Below are positions 34,512-42,644 of a stretch of 64,000 nt of DNA, piece by piece. Both the position numbers and the translations under genes were made by a program. The DNA comes from SHYQ01 sp041674525 (GTDB taxonomy: Bacteria; Chloroflexota; Dehalococcoidia; UBA2979), in NCBI GenBank assembly GCA_041674525.1, contig JBAYVN010000003.1:1-64000 (forward strand), in the 5' to 3' direction. Every line of letters starts with the position of its first letter. The first letter of the stretch is position 1. Below the pieces are notes generated by a model. It was given only the letters and a program-made list of their open reading frames with translations. It was not told the DNA's origin and did no database searches.

Positions 34512-37367
34512 TCAGCGAGACGGCGTCGGCTGCGCCTGCAGCTGCTTCTGGATCGCTTCCAGGATCGCCCGCAGGCGGTCCAGCTCCTGTTGTGTGGCGT
34601 TCGAGGATTGCTGCGCCTGCCGCAGGAGATCCTCGATCGATCCGGTCGGGACGGCAGGTGTCGCGCCCGGCGGAGGCGTCGGCGTCGGCGACCCTGCGCC
34701 CGGCGTCGGCGTCGCGGCGGGCGTCCCGCCGGGCCGGGGCGCCGGCTGCGCTCCCCCCGCCAGCGAGGATGGGCGCTTGCCCATCACTACGTCCAGCGCC
34801 TCCGCGAACGTTCGCTCCATGGCGATCTGGGTGCCGTTGGCCACCACGACGCGCACCAGCTCCGGCAGCCGGGAGTTCTCCGCCTGCAGGTAGATGGGCT
34901 CCACGAACAGGAACGACCCCCCGATCGGGATCATCAGCAGGTTGCCCCGAAGCACCGACGATCCGGACTGGTTCCACAGCGTGATCTGCTGCGAGATCCC
35001 GGGGTTCTGGTCGATCCGCGCCTCGATCTGCGCGGGACCGAAGACCAGGTCCTCCGTGGGGAACCGGTATGCGCGCAGCTTCCCGAAGTTCGCGCCGTCC
35101 GAGCGGCCCGCGAGCCACGCCACGGTGTTCTGCCGGTTGCGCGGGGTGAAGGGCATGATCAGGATGAACTCCGCCTTGCCCGCGCCGGGCGCCTGCGCCT
35201 CCTCGGGCAGGGCCATGGTCACGTAGTACGGCTCGATCGCCTGCTCTTTCGTGTCCTTCTTCTCCGTCGGGATGTTCCAGACGTCTTCGCCGGTGAAGAA
35301 CACGCTGGGGTCCGTGATGTGGTAGCGGAGATAGAGCTGCGATTGGATCTTGAACAGGTCCAGTGGGTACCGCATCTGCGCTCGCACGAGAGCGGGCATG
35401 GCGTCCAGGGGCTGGAAGAGGCCCGGGAAGATTTGGCTCCACGTCGCCACCACCGGCTCCTGCGGGTCGACCACGTAGAAGCGCATGTCGCCCGTTTGCG
35501 CATCGATGGTGATCTGCACGCTGTTGCGCACGTAGTTGACGGCGCCGAGGATCCCGCTCGGCTGCGAGTACGGGAACGCAGTGGAGGTGGAGTACGCGGA
35601 CTGCATCCACATCAAGCGGCCATCGATCACCACGGCGTAGGGATCGGAGTCCAGCAGCAGGAACGGCGCGACCTTCTCCACGCGCTGCTGGATCTGCCGG
35701 ACCATGAGGAGCCGCGAGTCCCGGGTGATCTGCCCCGAGATCATCAGGTTCGCGTCCCCCAGCTCCCACGCCAGCAGGGCGCGCCGCACGATCGAGTCCA
35801 GCCGGATGCCACGGTCCTCGCCGTACGAGGTGGACGCGTTGCCGCTGCCCAGCGGGTAGTCGAACTCCGGCTCGCTGGAGTTCACGACGACGTACTGGTT
35901 TGTCTGCTCGCCGAAGTAGATGCGCGCCCCGGACTCGGTGATCGGGATCACGTCGCTCTTCGGGGGGATGTCGTAGGTCAGGAGCGTCGGCAGGCCCTCC
36001 GCCTGCACCTCGTTTACGGGGGAGATCACCGCGCCGTAGCCGTGCGTCAGCTGCAGGCGATCTCGCGTCCAGTTCGTGCCCTGCGCGCGCGAGATGTCCA
36101 GCTCACGCGCGGCGGACATCACCTGCCGCGTCTTGCCGTTCACCGTGTAGCGCGTCACGTCCACGTCGTTGAACGTGTAGAACTGGCGGATCGCCTGGAT
36201 CTGGTTGAACGTGTCGCGCAGCGGGATCGAGTCCAGCAGCCGGATGTTGTCGAGCGTTTCCGGATTGGCGTCCAGTTCCGCCTGTTTCACCGCCTGCTCC
36301 GCGGGGAACCGCGTCTCCACGGCGGTGTCCAGCCCATACGCGTACCTCGTCGCCGCGATGTTGCGTTCGATGTACGGCGCCTCGCGCAGGCGCTCGTTCG
36401 GTTCCACGGTCACCGACTGCACGATGGAGGGGTAGATCACCCCGCCCAGGATCCCCGCGAACGCCCACAGCCCGATCGCGAAGGCCGGGGCCCGGAACCC
36501 GCTCGCGGAGAGGAACGGGTTGACCGCGGTCGCCGCCGCCGCGAACAGCGCCAGCGCCACCAGGACGTAGCGGACGGGCAGCCGGGCGTTGACGTCCGTG
36601 TACTTCGCGCCGTGGACGATGCCGCCCACGGCGCCCACCAGGTCGTACACCCCCAGCAGGGTGCCCGCGGCAAGCGCGAGGAAGATCGCGGCCGCCAGGA
36701 GCGACAGGTGCATCCGCATGCGGCCGGTGATCTGCAGCTCGAACCGCTGGAGCGAGATCGACAGCGCGTACACGCCGCCCGACGCCAGCGCGGAGACCAC
36801 GAGGAGGCTGAGCACCCATTCCTGCGCCAGATGCAGTGCCGGCAGCGTGAACACGTACAGCGAGAGGTCGTGTCCAAACTGCGCGTCCGCTCGTGAGAAG
36901 GGCTGCGCGTGCATCCAGGTGAGCACCGTTTCCCACCCGCTGGATGCCACCGTGCCAAAGATCAGCGCGAGGAACAGCGCGCCCGCGACCAGCAGCACGC
37001 TCACCATCCGCCGGATCGCCGCGGGATCGATGTCCTCGATGAACGACTCCTCGAGCCCCTGCGGGGAGAAGCGCCGCGCGAGCAGGACGTTCCCGCCCAG
37101 CACCACGATCGTCGTCACCGCGCCCGCGAAGAACAGCAGTACGCGTGCCACGATCTCCGTCCGGTACACGCCCGAGAAGCCCACGGAGTCGAACCACAGG
37201 ACGTCGACGTAGATCGTCTTGAGGACGCTCAGCGCCAGGTAGCCCACGAGGACGAGCGCCGCGAGTCCAAACCAGCGGAAGGACATGGGGCGAGGAGCGT
37301 CGCGCCTCCCGAGACGGAACGGCTCGGGAGGTGGACCCAGATCACCCCGGTCGTCGAAGAAGCCCAC
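34512..37367 (-). CDS. UPF0182 family large membrane protein
   Basis: 951 residues from a GTG three bases after argB. About seven N-terminal membrane helices (first near RWFGLAALVLVGYLALSVL) precede a large soluble domain with the family blocks YIERNIAATRYAYGL, RQFYTFNDVDVTRY, THGYGAVISPVNEV and PRNRQNTVAWLAGRSDG. A Pro/Thr-rich linker (TPTPGAGSPTPTPPPG) and a short coiled-coil-like end (TQQELDRLRAILEAIQKQL) finish it. The biochemical role of the family is not known. Its place between argB and argD is striking and may only reflect shared transcription. Confidence 0.92.
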   Translation of the reverse strand: MGFFDDRGDLGPPPEPFRLGRRDAPRPMSFRWFGLAALVLVGYLALSVLKTIYVDVLWFDSVGFSGVYRTEIVARVLLFFAGAVTTIVVLGGNVLLARRFSPQGLEESFIEDIDPAAIRRMVSVLLVAGALFLALIFGTVASSGWETVLTWMHAQPFSRADAQFGHDLSLYVFTLPALHLAQEWVLSLLVVSALASGGVYALSISLQRFELQITGRMRMHLSLLAAAIFLALAAGTLLGVYDLVGAVGGIVHGAKYTDVNARLPVRYVLVALALFAAAATAVNPFLSASGFRAPAFAIGLWAFAGILGGVIYPSIVQSVTVEPNERLREAPYIERNIAATRYAYGLDTAVETRFPAEQAVKQAELDANPETLDNIRLLDSIPLRDTFNQIQAIRQFYTFNDVDVTRYTVNGKTRQVMSAARELDISRAQGTNWTRDRLQLTHGYGAVISPVNEVQAEGLPTLLTYDIPPKSDVIPITESGARIYFGEQTNQYVVVNSSEPEFDYPLGSGNASTSYGEDRGIRLDSIVRRALLAWELGDANLMISGQITRDSRLLMVRQIQQRVEKVAPFLLLDSDPYAVVIDGRLMWMQSAYSTSTAFPYSQPSGILGAVNYVRNSVQITIDAQTGDMRFYVVDPQEPVVATWSQIFPGLFQPLDAMPALVRAQMRYPLDLFKIQSQLYLRYHITDPSVFFTGEDVWNIPTEKKDTKEQAIEPYYVTMALPEEAQAPGAGKAEFILIMPFTPRNRQNTVAWLAGRSDGANFGKLRAYRFPTEDLVFGPAQIEARIDQNPGISQQITLWNQSGSSVLRGNLLMIPIGGSFLFVEPIYLQAENSRLPELVRVVVANGTQIAMERTFAEALDVVMGKRPSSLAGGAQPAPRPGGTPAATPTPGAGSPTPTPPPGATPAVPTGSIEDLLRQAQQSSNATQQELDRLRAILEAIQKQLQAQPTPSR

Positions 37368-37370
37368 GGC

Positions 37371-38150
37371 TCATGCCTCGATTCGCGTCCCGATTCGCTC
37401 ACCGGAGACAAGCCGGTGGACCGTATGAGGCTGCATCCCGTTGGCGATGAAGGCGCTCACGCCCACCTCCGCCGCGCGGAAGCAAGCGTCGATCTTGGGA
37501 ATCATACCCCCGGAGAGGACGCCTTCGGCGCGCAGCGCCTCCGCACGGCCGGCGTTCAGGTTCCCCACCACATCTCCGGCGGCATCCAGCAGGCCGTCGA
37601 CGTCCGTGAGGAAGATGAGCTGCGCCGCACCCAGCGCGCGCGCCACCTCGCCCGCCATCGTGTCGGCGTTGATGTTCAGCGGCTGCGCGGGCGGCTCCAG
37701 CGCGATCGGCGCGATCACGGGGATCACCCCCGCGTCCAGCAGCGAGGTGAGGATGTCCGCGTGCGCGGCGGTGATGCGGCCCACCAGCCCCAGCCGATCG
37801 TCGTACTGCTCCGCCTGCACCATGGCGCCATCGACGCCGCTCAGGCCGACGGCACGCCCGCCCAGCGCCGTGATCTCCGCCACGAGCTGGGTGTTGACCA
37901 CGCCGCGCAGCACGCCCAGCACCACGTCCATCGCCGGCTTGCTGGTGGATCGCAGGCCATCGACGAAGTGCGATTCGATCTCGAGCCGCTTCAGCCAGTC
38001 GCTGATCATCGCCCCGCCGCCGTGCACCACCACCGGCCGCAGCCCCTCGCGCTGGAGCGCGACCACGTCCTGGAGCGACGTGTCCTGCGCGCCGAGCGTG
38101 GAGCCGCCGATCTTGATCACGGTCGCCGGGATGCTGTTCGGTTCGTTCAT
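37371..38150 (-). CDS. argB: Acetylglutamate kinase
   Basis: Phosphorylates N-acetylglutamate. 259 residues from an ATG that overlaps the argJ stop (ATGA). VIKIGGSTLG and PVVVHGGGAMISDWL are the substrate/ATP motifs, VDGLRSTSKPAMDVV is the ArgB-specific block, and LNINADTMAGEVARALGA with FLTDVDGLLD complete the amino-acid-kinase fold. It lacks an N-terminal arginine-sensing helix, which suggests the arginine-insensitive type; in pathways with ArgJ, control is then often at ArgJ. Confidence 0.96.
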   Translation of the reverse strand: MNEPNSIPATVIKIGGSTLGAQDTSLQDVVALQREGLRPVVVHGGGAMISDWLKRLEIESHFVDGLRSTSKPAMDVVLGVLRGVVNTQLVAEITALGGRAVGLSGVDGAMVQAEQYDDRLGLVGRITAAHADILTSLLDAGVIPVIAPIALEPPAQPLNINADTMAGEVARALGAAQLIFLTDVDGLLDAAGDVVGNLNAGRAEALRAEGVLSGGMIPKIDACFRAAEVGVSAFIANGMQPHTVHRLVSGERIGTRIEA

Positions 38151-39388
38151 GTCGTGTAGTCCGCGTTGATGCTCACGTACTCGCTGGTCATGTTGCAGCC
38201 CCACGCCGTCGCCGTGGCCGGGCCGGCGCCGAGGTGGACGCGCAGCCGCACCTCCTCGCCCGCCATCGCCGCGGAGACCAGGCGCAGGTCGACGCCCGTT
38301 GGCTGGCCGTGGTCCAGGACGCAGTGGTCGCCGATCCAGACGCTCGCCGCGCGCTGGTCAAAGCTCGCGCCGGAGCGGCCGGCGGCCATCATCACGCGTC
38401 CCCAGTTCGGGTCGCGCCCCGTGATCATGGTCTTGATCAGCGGCGACGAGGTGATGGTGCGCGCCGCTGCGCGCGCGTCCTCCGGCGTGGCCGCCCCCTC
38501 GGCGACGACCTCCAGGAGCGCGGTCGCGCCTTCTCCATCCCCGGCGATCGCGCGCGCCAGCCGCGTCGCGACGGCCTCGATGGCGGCGGTCAGGGCGGCG
38601 GCTGCGGGGTGCGCGGCGGAGAGGGGGTCGCCCCCGGCCGCGCCGCTGGCGAAGAGCAGCGCGGTGTCGCTGGTGGAGGTGTCCATGTCCACGTCCACCA
38701 TGTTGAACGTGCGATCCGTCACGGCGCGGAGCGTCGCGTCCAGCCACGCCCGCTCGGCGGGCGCGTCCGTGGTCATGAACGCGAACATGGTGCCCATGTC
38801 CGGGTGGATCATCCCGGAGCCCTTCGCGCACCCGCCCACGTGGTATGTGCGCCCGGCGGCCTCCACACGCACGGCGCACGACTTCTCGCGCGTGTCCGTG
38901 GTCATGATCGCCCGCGTGAACAGGGCGCCGCCTGCCGGTGACAGCGCGATCGCGCGGATGCCGCGCTCCAGTCGGTCCATCGGCATCTGCCGCCCGATCA
39001 CCCCGGTCGATGCGACCAGGATCTCCTCGGAGGACACGCCGAGCACCTCGGCGGCGATCTCCGCCATGCGGGCGCAATCGCGCGTTCCCTGGTCCCCGGT
39101 CACGGTGTTCGCGTTGCCGGAGTTGCAGACCAGGCCGCGCATCGGCCGGCTGGCCGCCAGCACGCGGCGGTCCCATGTCACGGGCTCGCCCGTCACGGCA
39201 TTGCGCGTGAACACGCCGGCCACCGTGCACGGCCCGGTCGCCGCCAGCAGGCCCACGTCCATGCGCGGATCCTCGCCGTACGTCTTGATCTGCGCGTACG
39301 CGCCGCCGGCGACGAACCCGCCCGGCGTGGTGACCCCGCCCCCCTCGATCCATTCGATGGCGGCGGGCTGGGTGTCGGGTGCGTTCAT
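38147..39388 (-). CDS. argJ: Bifunctional ornithine acetyltransferase/N-acetylglutamate synthase
   Basis: Recycles the acetyl group from acetylornithine to glutamate. 413 residues from an ATG with GGAG seven bases upstream. VCNSGNANTVTGDQG and STGVIGRQMPMDRL form the oxyanion region. The autocleavage site is in KGSGMIHPDMGTM, where the threonine becomes the nucleophile of the beta subunit; CNMTSEYVSINADYTT is the conserved C-terminus. First gene of the arg array. argC, which normally precedes it, is absent here. Confidence 0.96.
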   Translation of the reverse strand: MNAPDTQPAAIEWIEGGGVTTPGGFVAGGAYAQIKTYGEDPRMDVGLLAATGPCTVAGVFTRNAVTGEPVTWDRRVLAASRPMRGLVCNSGNANTVTGDQGTRDCARMAEIAAEVLGVSSEEILVASTGVIGRQMPMDRLERGIRAIALSPAGGALFTRAIMTTDTREKSCAVRVEAAGRTYHVGGCAKGSGMIHPDMGTMFAFMTTDAPAERAWLDATLRAVTDRTFNMVDVDMDTSTSDTALLFASGAAGGDPLSAAHPAAAALTAAIEAVATRLARAIAGDGEGATALLEVVAEGAATPEDARAAARTITSSPLIKTMITGRDPNWGRVMMAAGRSGASFDQRAASVWIGDHCVLDHGQPTGVDLRLVSAAMAGEEVRLRVHLGAGPATATAWGCNMTSEYVSINADYTT

Positions 39389-39443
39389 GGAGTGACTCCG
39401 TTAGGCGTCGGAGAAGTGGGTGTCGGGGGTACCGGGTCCGGGG

Positions 39444-39551
39444 GCCGCCAGCGGGCGGCCACGACGGACGCGCGGAACGCGAATCGAACGGGCGCGGCTG
39501 GCTCGCCTGAGCGTCATTCCCGATCCCCTCCATGGAAGAGGCCCGAGTATA
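39444..39551 (-). promoter_or_regulatory. argJ operon promoter and leader hairpin
   Basis: TATACT on the minus strand (39551-39546) is a near-consensus -10 for the arg array. The leader of about 150 bases holds a hairpin GGCCGCC-agcg-GGCGGCC (about 39444-39461) roughly 60 bases before argJ. I found no -35 and no clear ArgR box. The 249-base gap otherwise shows no gene. Confidence 0.5.
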
Positions 39552-39625
39552 CCGGGCGGGCCCGCTCTGGGCATCCCGCGCGATGTATGCACGGCTGCGC
39601 CCCTCGTTCCCGTGGACGGCTGTGG

Positions 39626-39631
39626 CACAAT
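39626..39631 (+). promoter_or_regulatory. -10-like CACAAT before the GNAT gene
   Basis: CACAAT ends six bases before the ATG at 39638, the same spacing as the TANNNT hexamers before lipB, iscS and others. There is no Shine-Dalgarno sequence. The first base differs from consensus. Confidence 0.4.
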
Positions 39632-39637
39632 CCCTGC

Positions 39638-40174
39638 ATGTCGAACGAGCCGATCATCCGCCCGGCCACCGAAGCCGATCTCCCCGCGATCAACGCGATC
39701 TACAACCGCGAGATCGTCGAGGGCATCGCCACGTGGGACACCGATCCGTGGAGCGCCGAGCAGCGTCTCGAGTGGTTCCGGGAGCACTCGCAGCCCGGCA
39801 CGGTCGCGCTGGTGGCGGACCTTCCGGGCACGCCCGCCGGAGAGGTCGCCGGCTTCGGCTACCTCTCGATCTACAAGACGCGCGCGGGGTACCGGTTCAC
39901 GCGCGAGGACACCCTGTACGTGCGCCCGGAGTTCCAGCGCCTCGGCGTCGGCCGCGCCTTGCTCGACGCCCTGTTGACGGAGGCGCGCAGCCGCGACGTC
40001 CACGCGGTGATCGCGCGCATCGAGGAATCGAACGAGGCGAGCATCGCCCTGCACCGCGAGCTGGGGTTCGACGTGACCGGGCATGAGCGTCACACGGGCT
40101 ACAAGTTCGGGGAGTGGCGGTCGCTGGTGCAGATGCAGATCCTGCTTCCGACCTTCAGCGACGAGGTCTGCTAG
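39638..40174 (+). CDS. GNAT N-acetyltransferase, phosphinothricin-acetyltransferase-like
   Basis: 178 residues. IRPATEADLPAINAIYNREIVEGIATWDTDP resembles, in two halves, the start of Pat/Bar-type acetyltransferases. LYVRPEFQRLGVGRALLDALL is the acetyl-CoA motif A with the Q/RxxGxG/A loop, and SNEASIALHRELGF is motif B. Substrate is likely a small amine, amino acid or analogue; unknown. The likely start has no ribosome binding site. The stop overlaps the convergent nth stop in CTAG. Confidence 0.8.
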   Translation: MSNEPIIRPATEADLPAINAIYNREIVEGIATWDTDPWSAEQRLEWFREHSQPGTVALVADLPGTPAGEVAGFGYLSIYKTRAGYRFTREDTLYVRPEFQRLGVGRALLDALLTEARSRDVHAVIARIEESNEASIALHRELGFDVTGHERHTGYKFGEWRSLVQMQILLPTFSDEVC

Positions 40175-40863
40175 ACCCCCACCCTCGGGCAGCGCGACTC
40201 CAGTGGGCACTCCTCGCAGCGCGGACCCCGCGCGTGGCAGGTGCGCCGCCCGTGCTGGATCAGGTCGACGTGGAACGCGTACACCTCGCCGGGCCGCAGC
40301 ATCGCCTCGAGGGCGTCGTGCGCGCGGTCCGCGGGCATCTTCGGCGGCACCAGGCTCAGGCGCTTCGCGACGCGCTCCACGTGCGTGTCCACCGGCAACG
40401 CGGGGCGCTCCAGCGCGAAGAGCAGCACGCACGCGGCGGTCTTCGGCCCCACCCCGGGGAGCGACGTCAGCCACGCCTTCGCCTCTGCCAGCGGCAGCGT
40501 CCGGAGCAGCCCCAGGTCCCAGTCCGGCTGCCGCGCCTTCACCTCGCCGAGCAGCTCCTGGAGGCGCTTCGACTTCGTCGGGGCGAGCCCGCCCGGGCGG
40601 ATCGCGTCCTCGATCTCGCGTACCGGCGCGGCGAGCACGGCATCCCACGTGGGGAAGCGCTCGATCAGGCGGTGCATGGCCTGCCCGGAGTTCCGGTCCG
40701 AGGTGTGCTGGGACAGCAGCGTGAGCACGAGCTCGAACACCGGCGCAGCGGACGCCTGCTGCGGCGCCCGTCCGTACGCCGCGTCGAGGATCGCGATCAG
40801 CTCGGTGGGGGTCCACGTGCCGGGTGTGCTCGTGCGCGCGGGGGCGTTCGTTCGCGGCGTCAT
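40171..40863 (-). CDS. nth: Endonuclease III
   Basis: DNA glycosylase/AP lyase for oxidised pyrimidines. 230 residues, slightly long through a disordered N-terminus. The helix-hairpin-helix LPGVGPKTAACVLL holds catalytic K141, and D159 lies in LPVDTHVERVAKRL. The [4Fe-4S] loop is C209-x6-C216-x2-C219-x5-C225, exactly the canonical spacing. TAGGAT lies six bases before the ATG; AGGA inside it could also serve as a weak ribosome binding site. Confidence 0.95.
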   Translation of the reverse strand: MTPRTNAPARTSTPGTWTPTELIAILDAAYGRAPQQASAAPVFELVLTLLSQHTSDRNSGQAMHRLIERFPTWDAVLAAPVREIEDAIRPGGLAPTKSKRLQELLGEVKARQPDWDLGLLRTLPLAEAKAWLTSLPGVGPKTAACVLLFALERPALPVDTHVERVAKRLSLVPPKMPADRAHDALEAMLRPGEVYAFHVDLIQHGRRTCHARGPRCEECPLESRCPRVGV

Positions 40864-40869
40864 GCGGGG

Positions 40870-40875
40870 ATCCTA
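40870..40875 (-). promoter_or_regulatory. -10 hexamer TAGGAT before nth
   Basis: TAGGAT on the minus strand, six bases before the nth start. It may be read as a -10 for a leaderless message or, in part, as an AGGA Shine-Dalgarno sequence. Confidence 0.45.
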
Positions 40876-40998
40876 GGCCATGCCGCGGCCTCGTGTGCGA
40901 CCGCGCCTGTTCCCGAGCGGCTTGCCGGTCAATGCGACGATGGTGCGACGATAGTGGAGGCGCCGCCACGGCAGACCGGGCGCCCGAGAGGACACGCC

Positions 40999-42075
40999 AT
41001 GCCCGACGATGCCACCACTGCGCCGCCACCACCGCCCCTGCGCCTGACCGGGCTTGCTTCCTGCGCGGGGTGTGCGGCGAAGATGGGCATCGGGACCCTG
41101 CAGGATGTCCTCGCCCCGCTGCGCGGCATCTTCGACGCCCGCGCGAACCAGGACCTCCTCGTGGGACTGGACGGCGCGGATGACGCCGCCGTCTACCTCG
41201 TCTCGCCCGAGGTCGCCGTGATCCAGACGCTGGACTTCTTCCCCCCGGTGGTGGACGACGCCTACACGTACGGCGCGATCGCTGCCGCGAACGCGATGTC
41301 CGACGTGTACGCCATGGGCGGCGAGGTGAAGCTCGCGCTGAACATCACCGCGTGGCCGGAGGACCTCGACCCGGCCGTGCTCCGCGAGGTGCTCCGCGGC
41401 GGCGCGGAGAAGGTGGCGGAGGCGGGCGGTGTGATCGCCGGCGGACACACGATCTTCGACGTCGAGCCCAAGTACGGGCTCTCCGTGACGGGCTTTATCC
41501 ACCCCGGACAGATCATGCAGAAGAGCGGCGCGCAGCCCGGGGACGTGGTGCTCCTGACCAAGCGCATCGGCACCGGGGTGCTGCTCACCGCGCAGAAGGA
41601 GTCGCGCGCCGGGTGCGAGCGGGGGTACGCCGCCGCGATCGAGAGCATGCTGCGCCTCAACCGCCGCGGCTCGGAGCTCGCGCGCGAGCACGGCGCCCAC
41701 GCGATGACGGACATCACGGGCTACGCGCTGCTGGGCCACGCTGCCGAGGTGGCGACGCGGAGCGGCGTGCGCATCGTGATCGACGCCGCGTCGGTGCCGC
41801 TGCTCCCGGACGCCCAGCGCTTCGCCGCCGAGGGGGCCACCACGGGCGGAGGGGTCCGCAACCGCGCGCAGCTTGCGGGCCGCCTGCAGGTGCACGGCGG
41901 CCTCGACCCCGCGCTCGTGGAGCTGCTGTACGACCCGCAGACGTCCGGGCCGCTGTTCATCGTGGCGCCCGCCGGTCGCGCCGAGGCGCTGCGTGCGGCG
42001 ATCGAGCGCGAAGCCGGCGGTTGCTGGGCGATCGGCCACGTCGAGGCCGGCGCACCGCTGGTGGAGGTCCGGTAG
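40999..42075 (+). CDS. selD: Selenide, water dikinase (selenophosphate synthase)
   Basis: Makes selenophosphate from selenide and ATP. 358 residues from an ATG with GAGAGGA upstream. The active-site segment SCAGCAAKMG puts C25 and K28 at the catalytic Cys/Lys positions (E. coli C17 and K20); it uses cysteine, not selenocysteine. Further family blocks are LVGLDGADDAAVY, TLDFFPPVVDDAY, AAANAMSDVYAMGG, GGHTIFDVEPKYGLSV, MTDITGYALLGH and the C-terminal DPQTSGPLF. No selA, selB, tRNA-Sec or selU is in the window, so the use of selenium here is open. Confidence 0.95.
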   Translation: MPDDATTAPPPPPLRLTGLASCAGCAAKMGIGTLQDVLAPLRGIFDARANQDLLVGLDGADDAAVYLVSPEVAVIQTLDFFPPVVDDAYTYGAIAAANAMSDVYAMGGEVKLALNITAWPEDLDPAVLREVLRGGAEKVAEAGGVIAGGHTIFDVEPKYGLSVTGFIHPGQIMQKSGAQPGDVVLLTKRIGTGVLLTAQKESRAGCERGYAAAIESMLRLNRRGSELAREHGAHAMTDITGYALLGHAAEVATRSGVRIVIDAASVPLLPDAQRFAAEGATTGGGVRNRAQLAGRLQVHGGLDPALVELLYDPQTSGPLFIVAPAGRAEALRAAIEREAGGCWAIGHVEAGAPLVEVR

Positions 42076-42088
42076 GGCCGGGCGGGCC

Positions 42089-42553
42089 CTAGTTCCGGCG
42101 CCAGAGCGTCTCGAAGCCCTCGCCGCCGCGCACTGCGGCCAGCATGTCCATGCGCTCCCGGGAGCGCAGATCCTGCACGGCCTCCGCGATCATCTCGTGG
42201 ACGTCCACGCCCTGCTCGTTCCGGATGCGCTCCGCCGCGCCGGTGAGGAGCGGCGAGGCCTGCAGGTACGCCACGGAGTGGGGCCACACGAAGAACAGGA
42301 ACTCCTCCGGCGCGCGCAGGCCGGGGCGGCGCGCGCTCAGCCAGATCTGGCGCTCCTCGGCGCCGGCGAGGGGTTCCACCATCTCGACGATCGGGGGCGT
42401 GTGCCCGCGCGCGTCGTCGCGCAGGTCGATCAGCAGGCGGTCCGCGGTGAAGTCGAAGCCGAGGACGATGACGTCCGCCTCGCGCACGGCCTCGTCGATC
42501 GCCCCCGGGTCGAGGATCGGGCCGTTGTCGCCGAACATCCCGAGCTCAGCCAC
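42089..42553 (-). CDS. Hypothetical protein
   Basis: 154 residues from the GTG at 42553 (AAAGG seven to eight bases upstream); a GTG two codons upstream is possible. It is an alpha/beta protein with DVIVLGFDFTADRLLIDL, then LFFVWPHSVAYLQASPLL and a helical end EMIAEAVQDLRSRERMDMLAAV. No signal peptide. I do not recognise the family. It lies between convergent selD and the groEL gene on its own strand; no regulatory link is visible. Confidence 0.65.
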   Translation of the reverse strand: MAELGMFGDNGPILDPGAIDEAVREADVIVLGFDFTADRLLIDLRDDARGHTPPIVEMVEPLAGAEERQIWLSARRPGLRAPEEFLFFVWPHSVAYLQASPLLTGAAERIRNEQGVDVHEMIAEAVQDLRSRERMDMLAAVRGGEGFETLWRRN

Positions 42554-42644
42554 GCACACACCTTTCGCGAGTTGCGCCGCCTGACGCGGAGACGGGGCCG
42601 CTGTCGCGACCCCGCCTCCCGAAGTCCAGACCGGACCGTGCCAG

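Noticed and set aside
31899..36896. Very long plus-strand open frame of over 1600 codons opposite the histidine kinase, argD and UPF0182
   Set aside because: It is antisense to three well-supported genes, its product is low-complexity His/Arg/Asp-rich, and it shows no family motif. Long antisense frames are expected at 70% GC.
39389..39637. argC upstream of argJ
   Set aside because: The gap is 249 bases and has no frame with the argC motifs.
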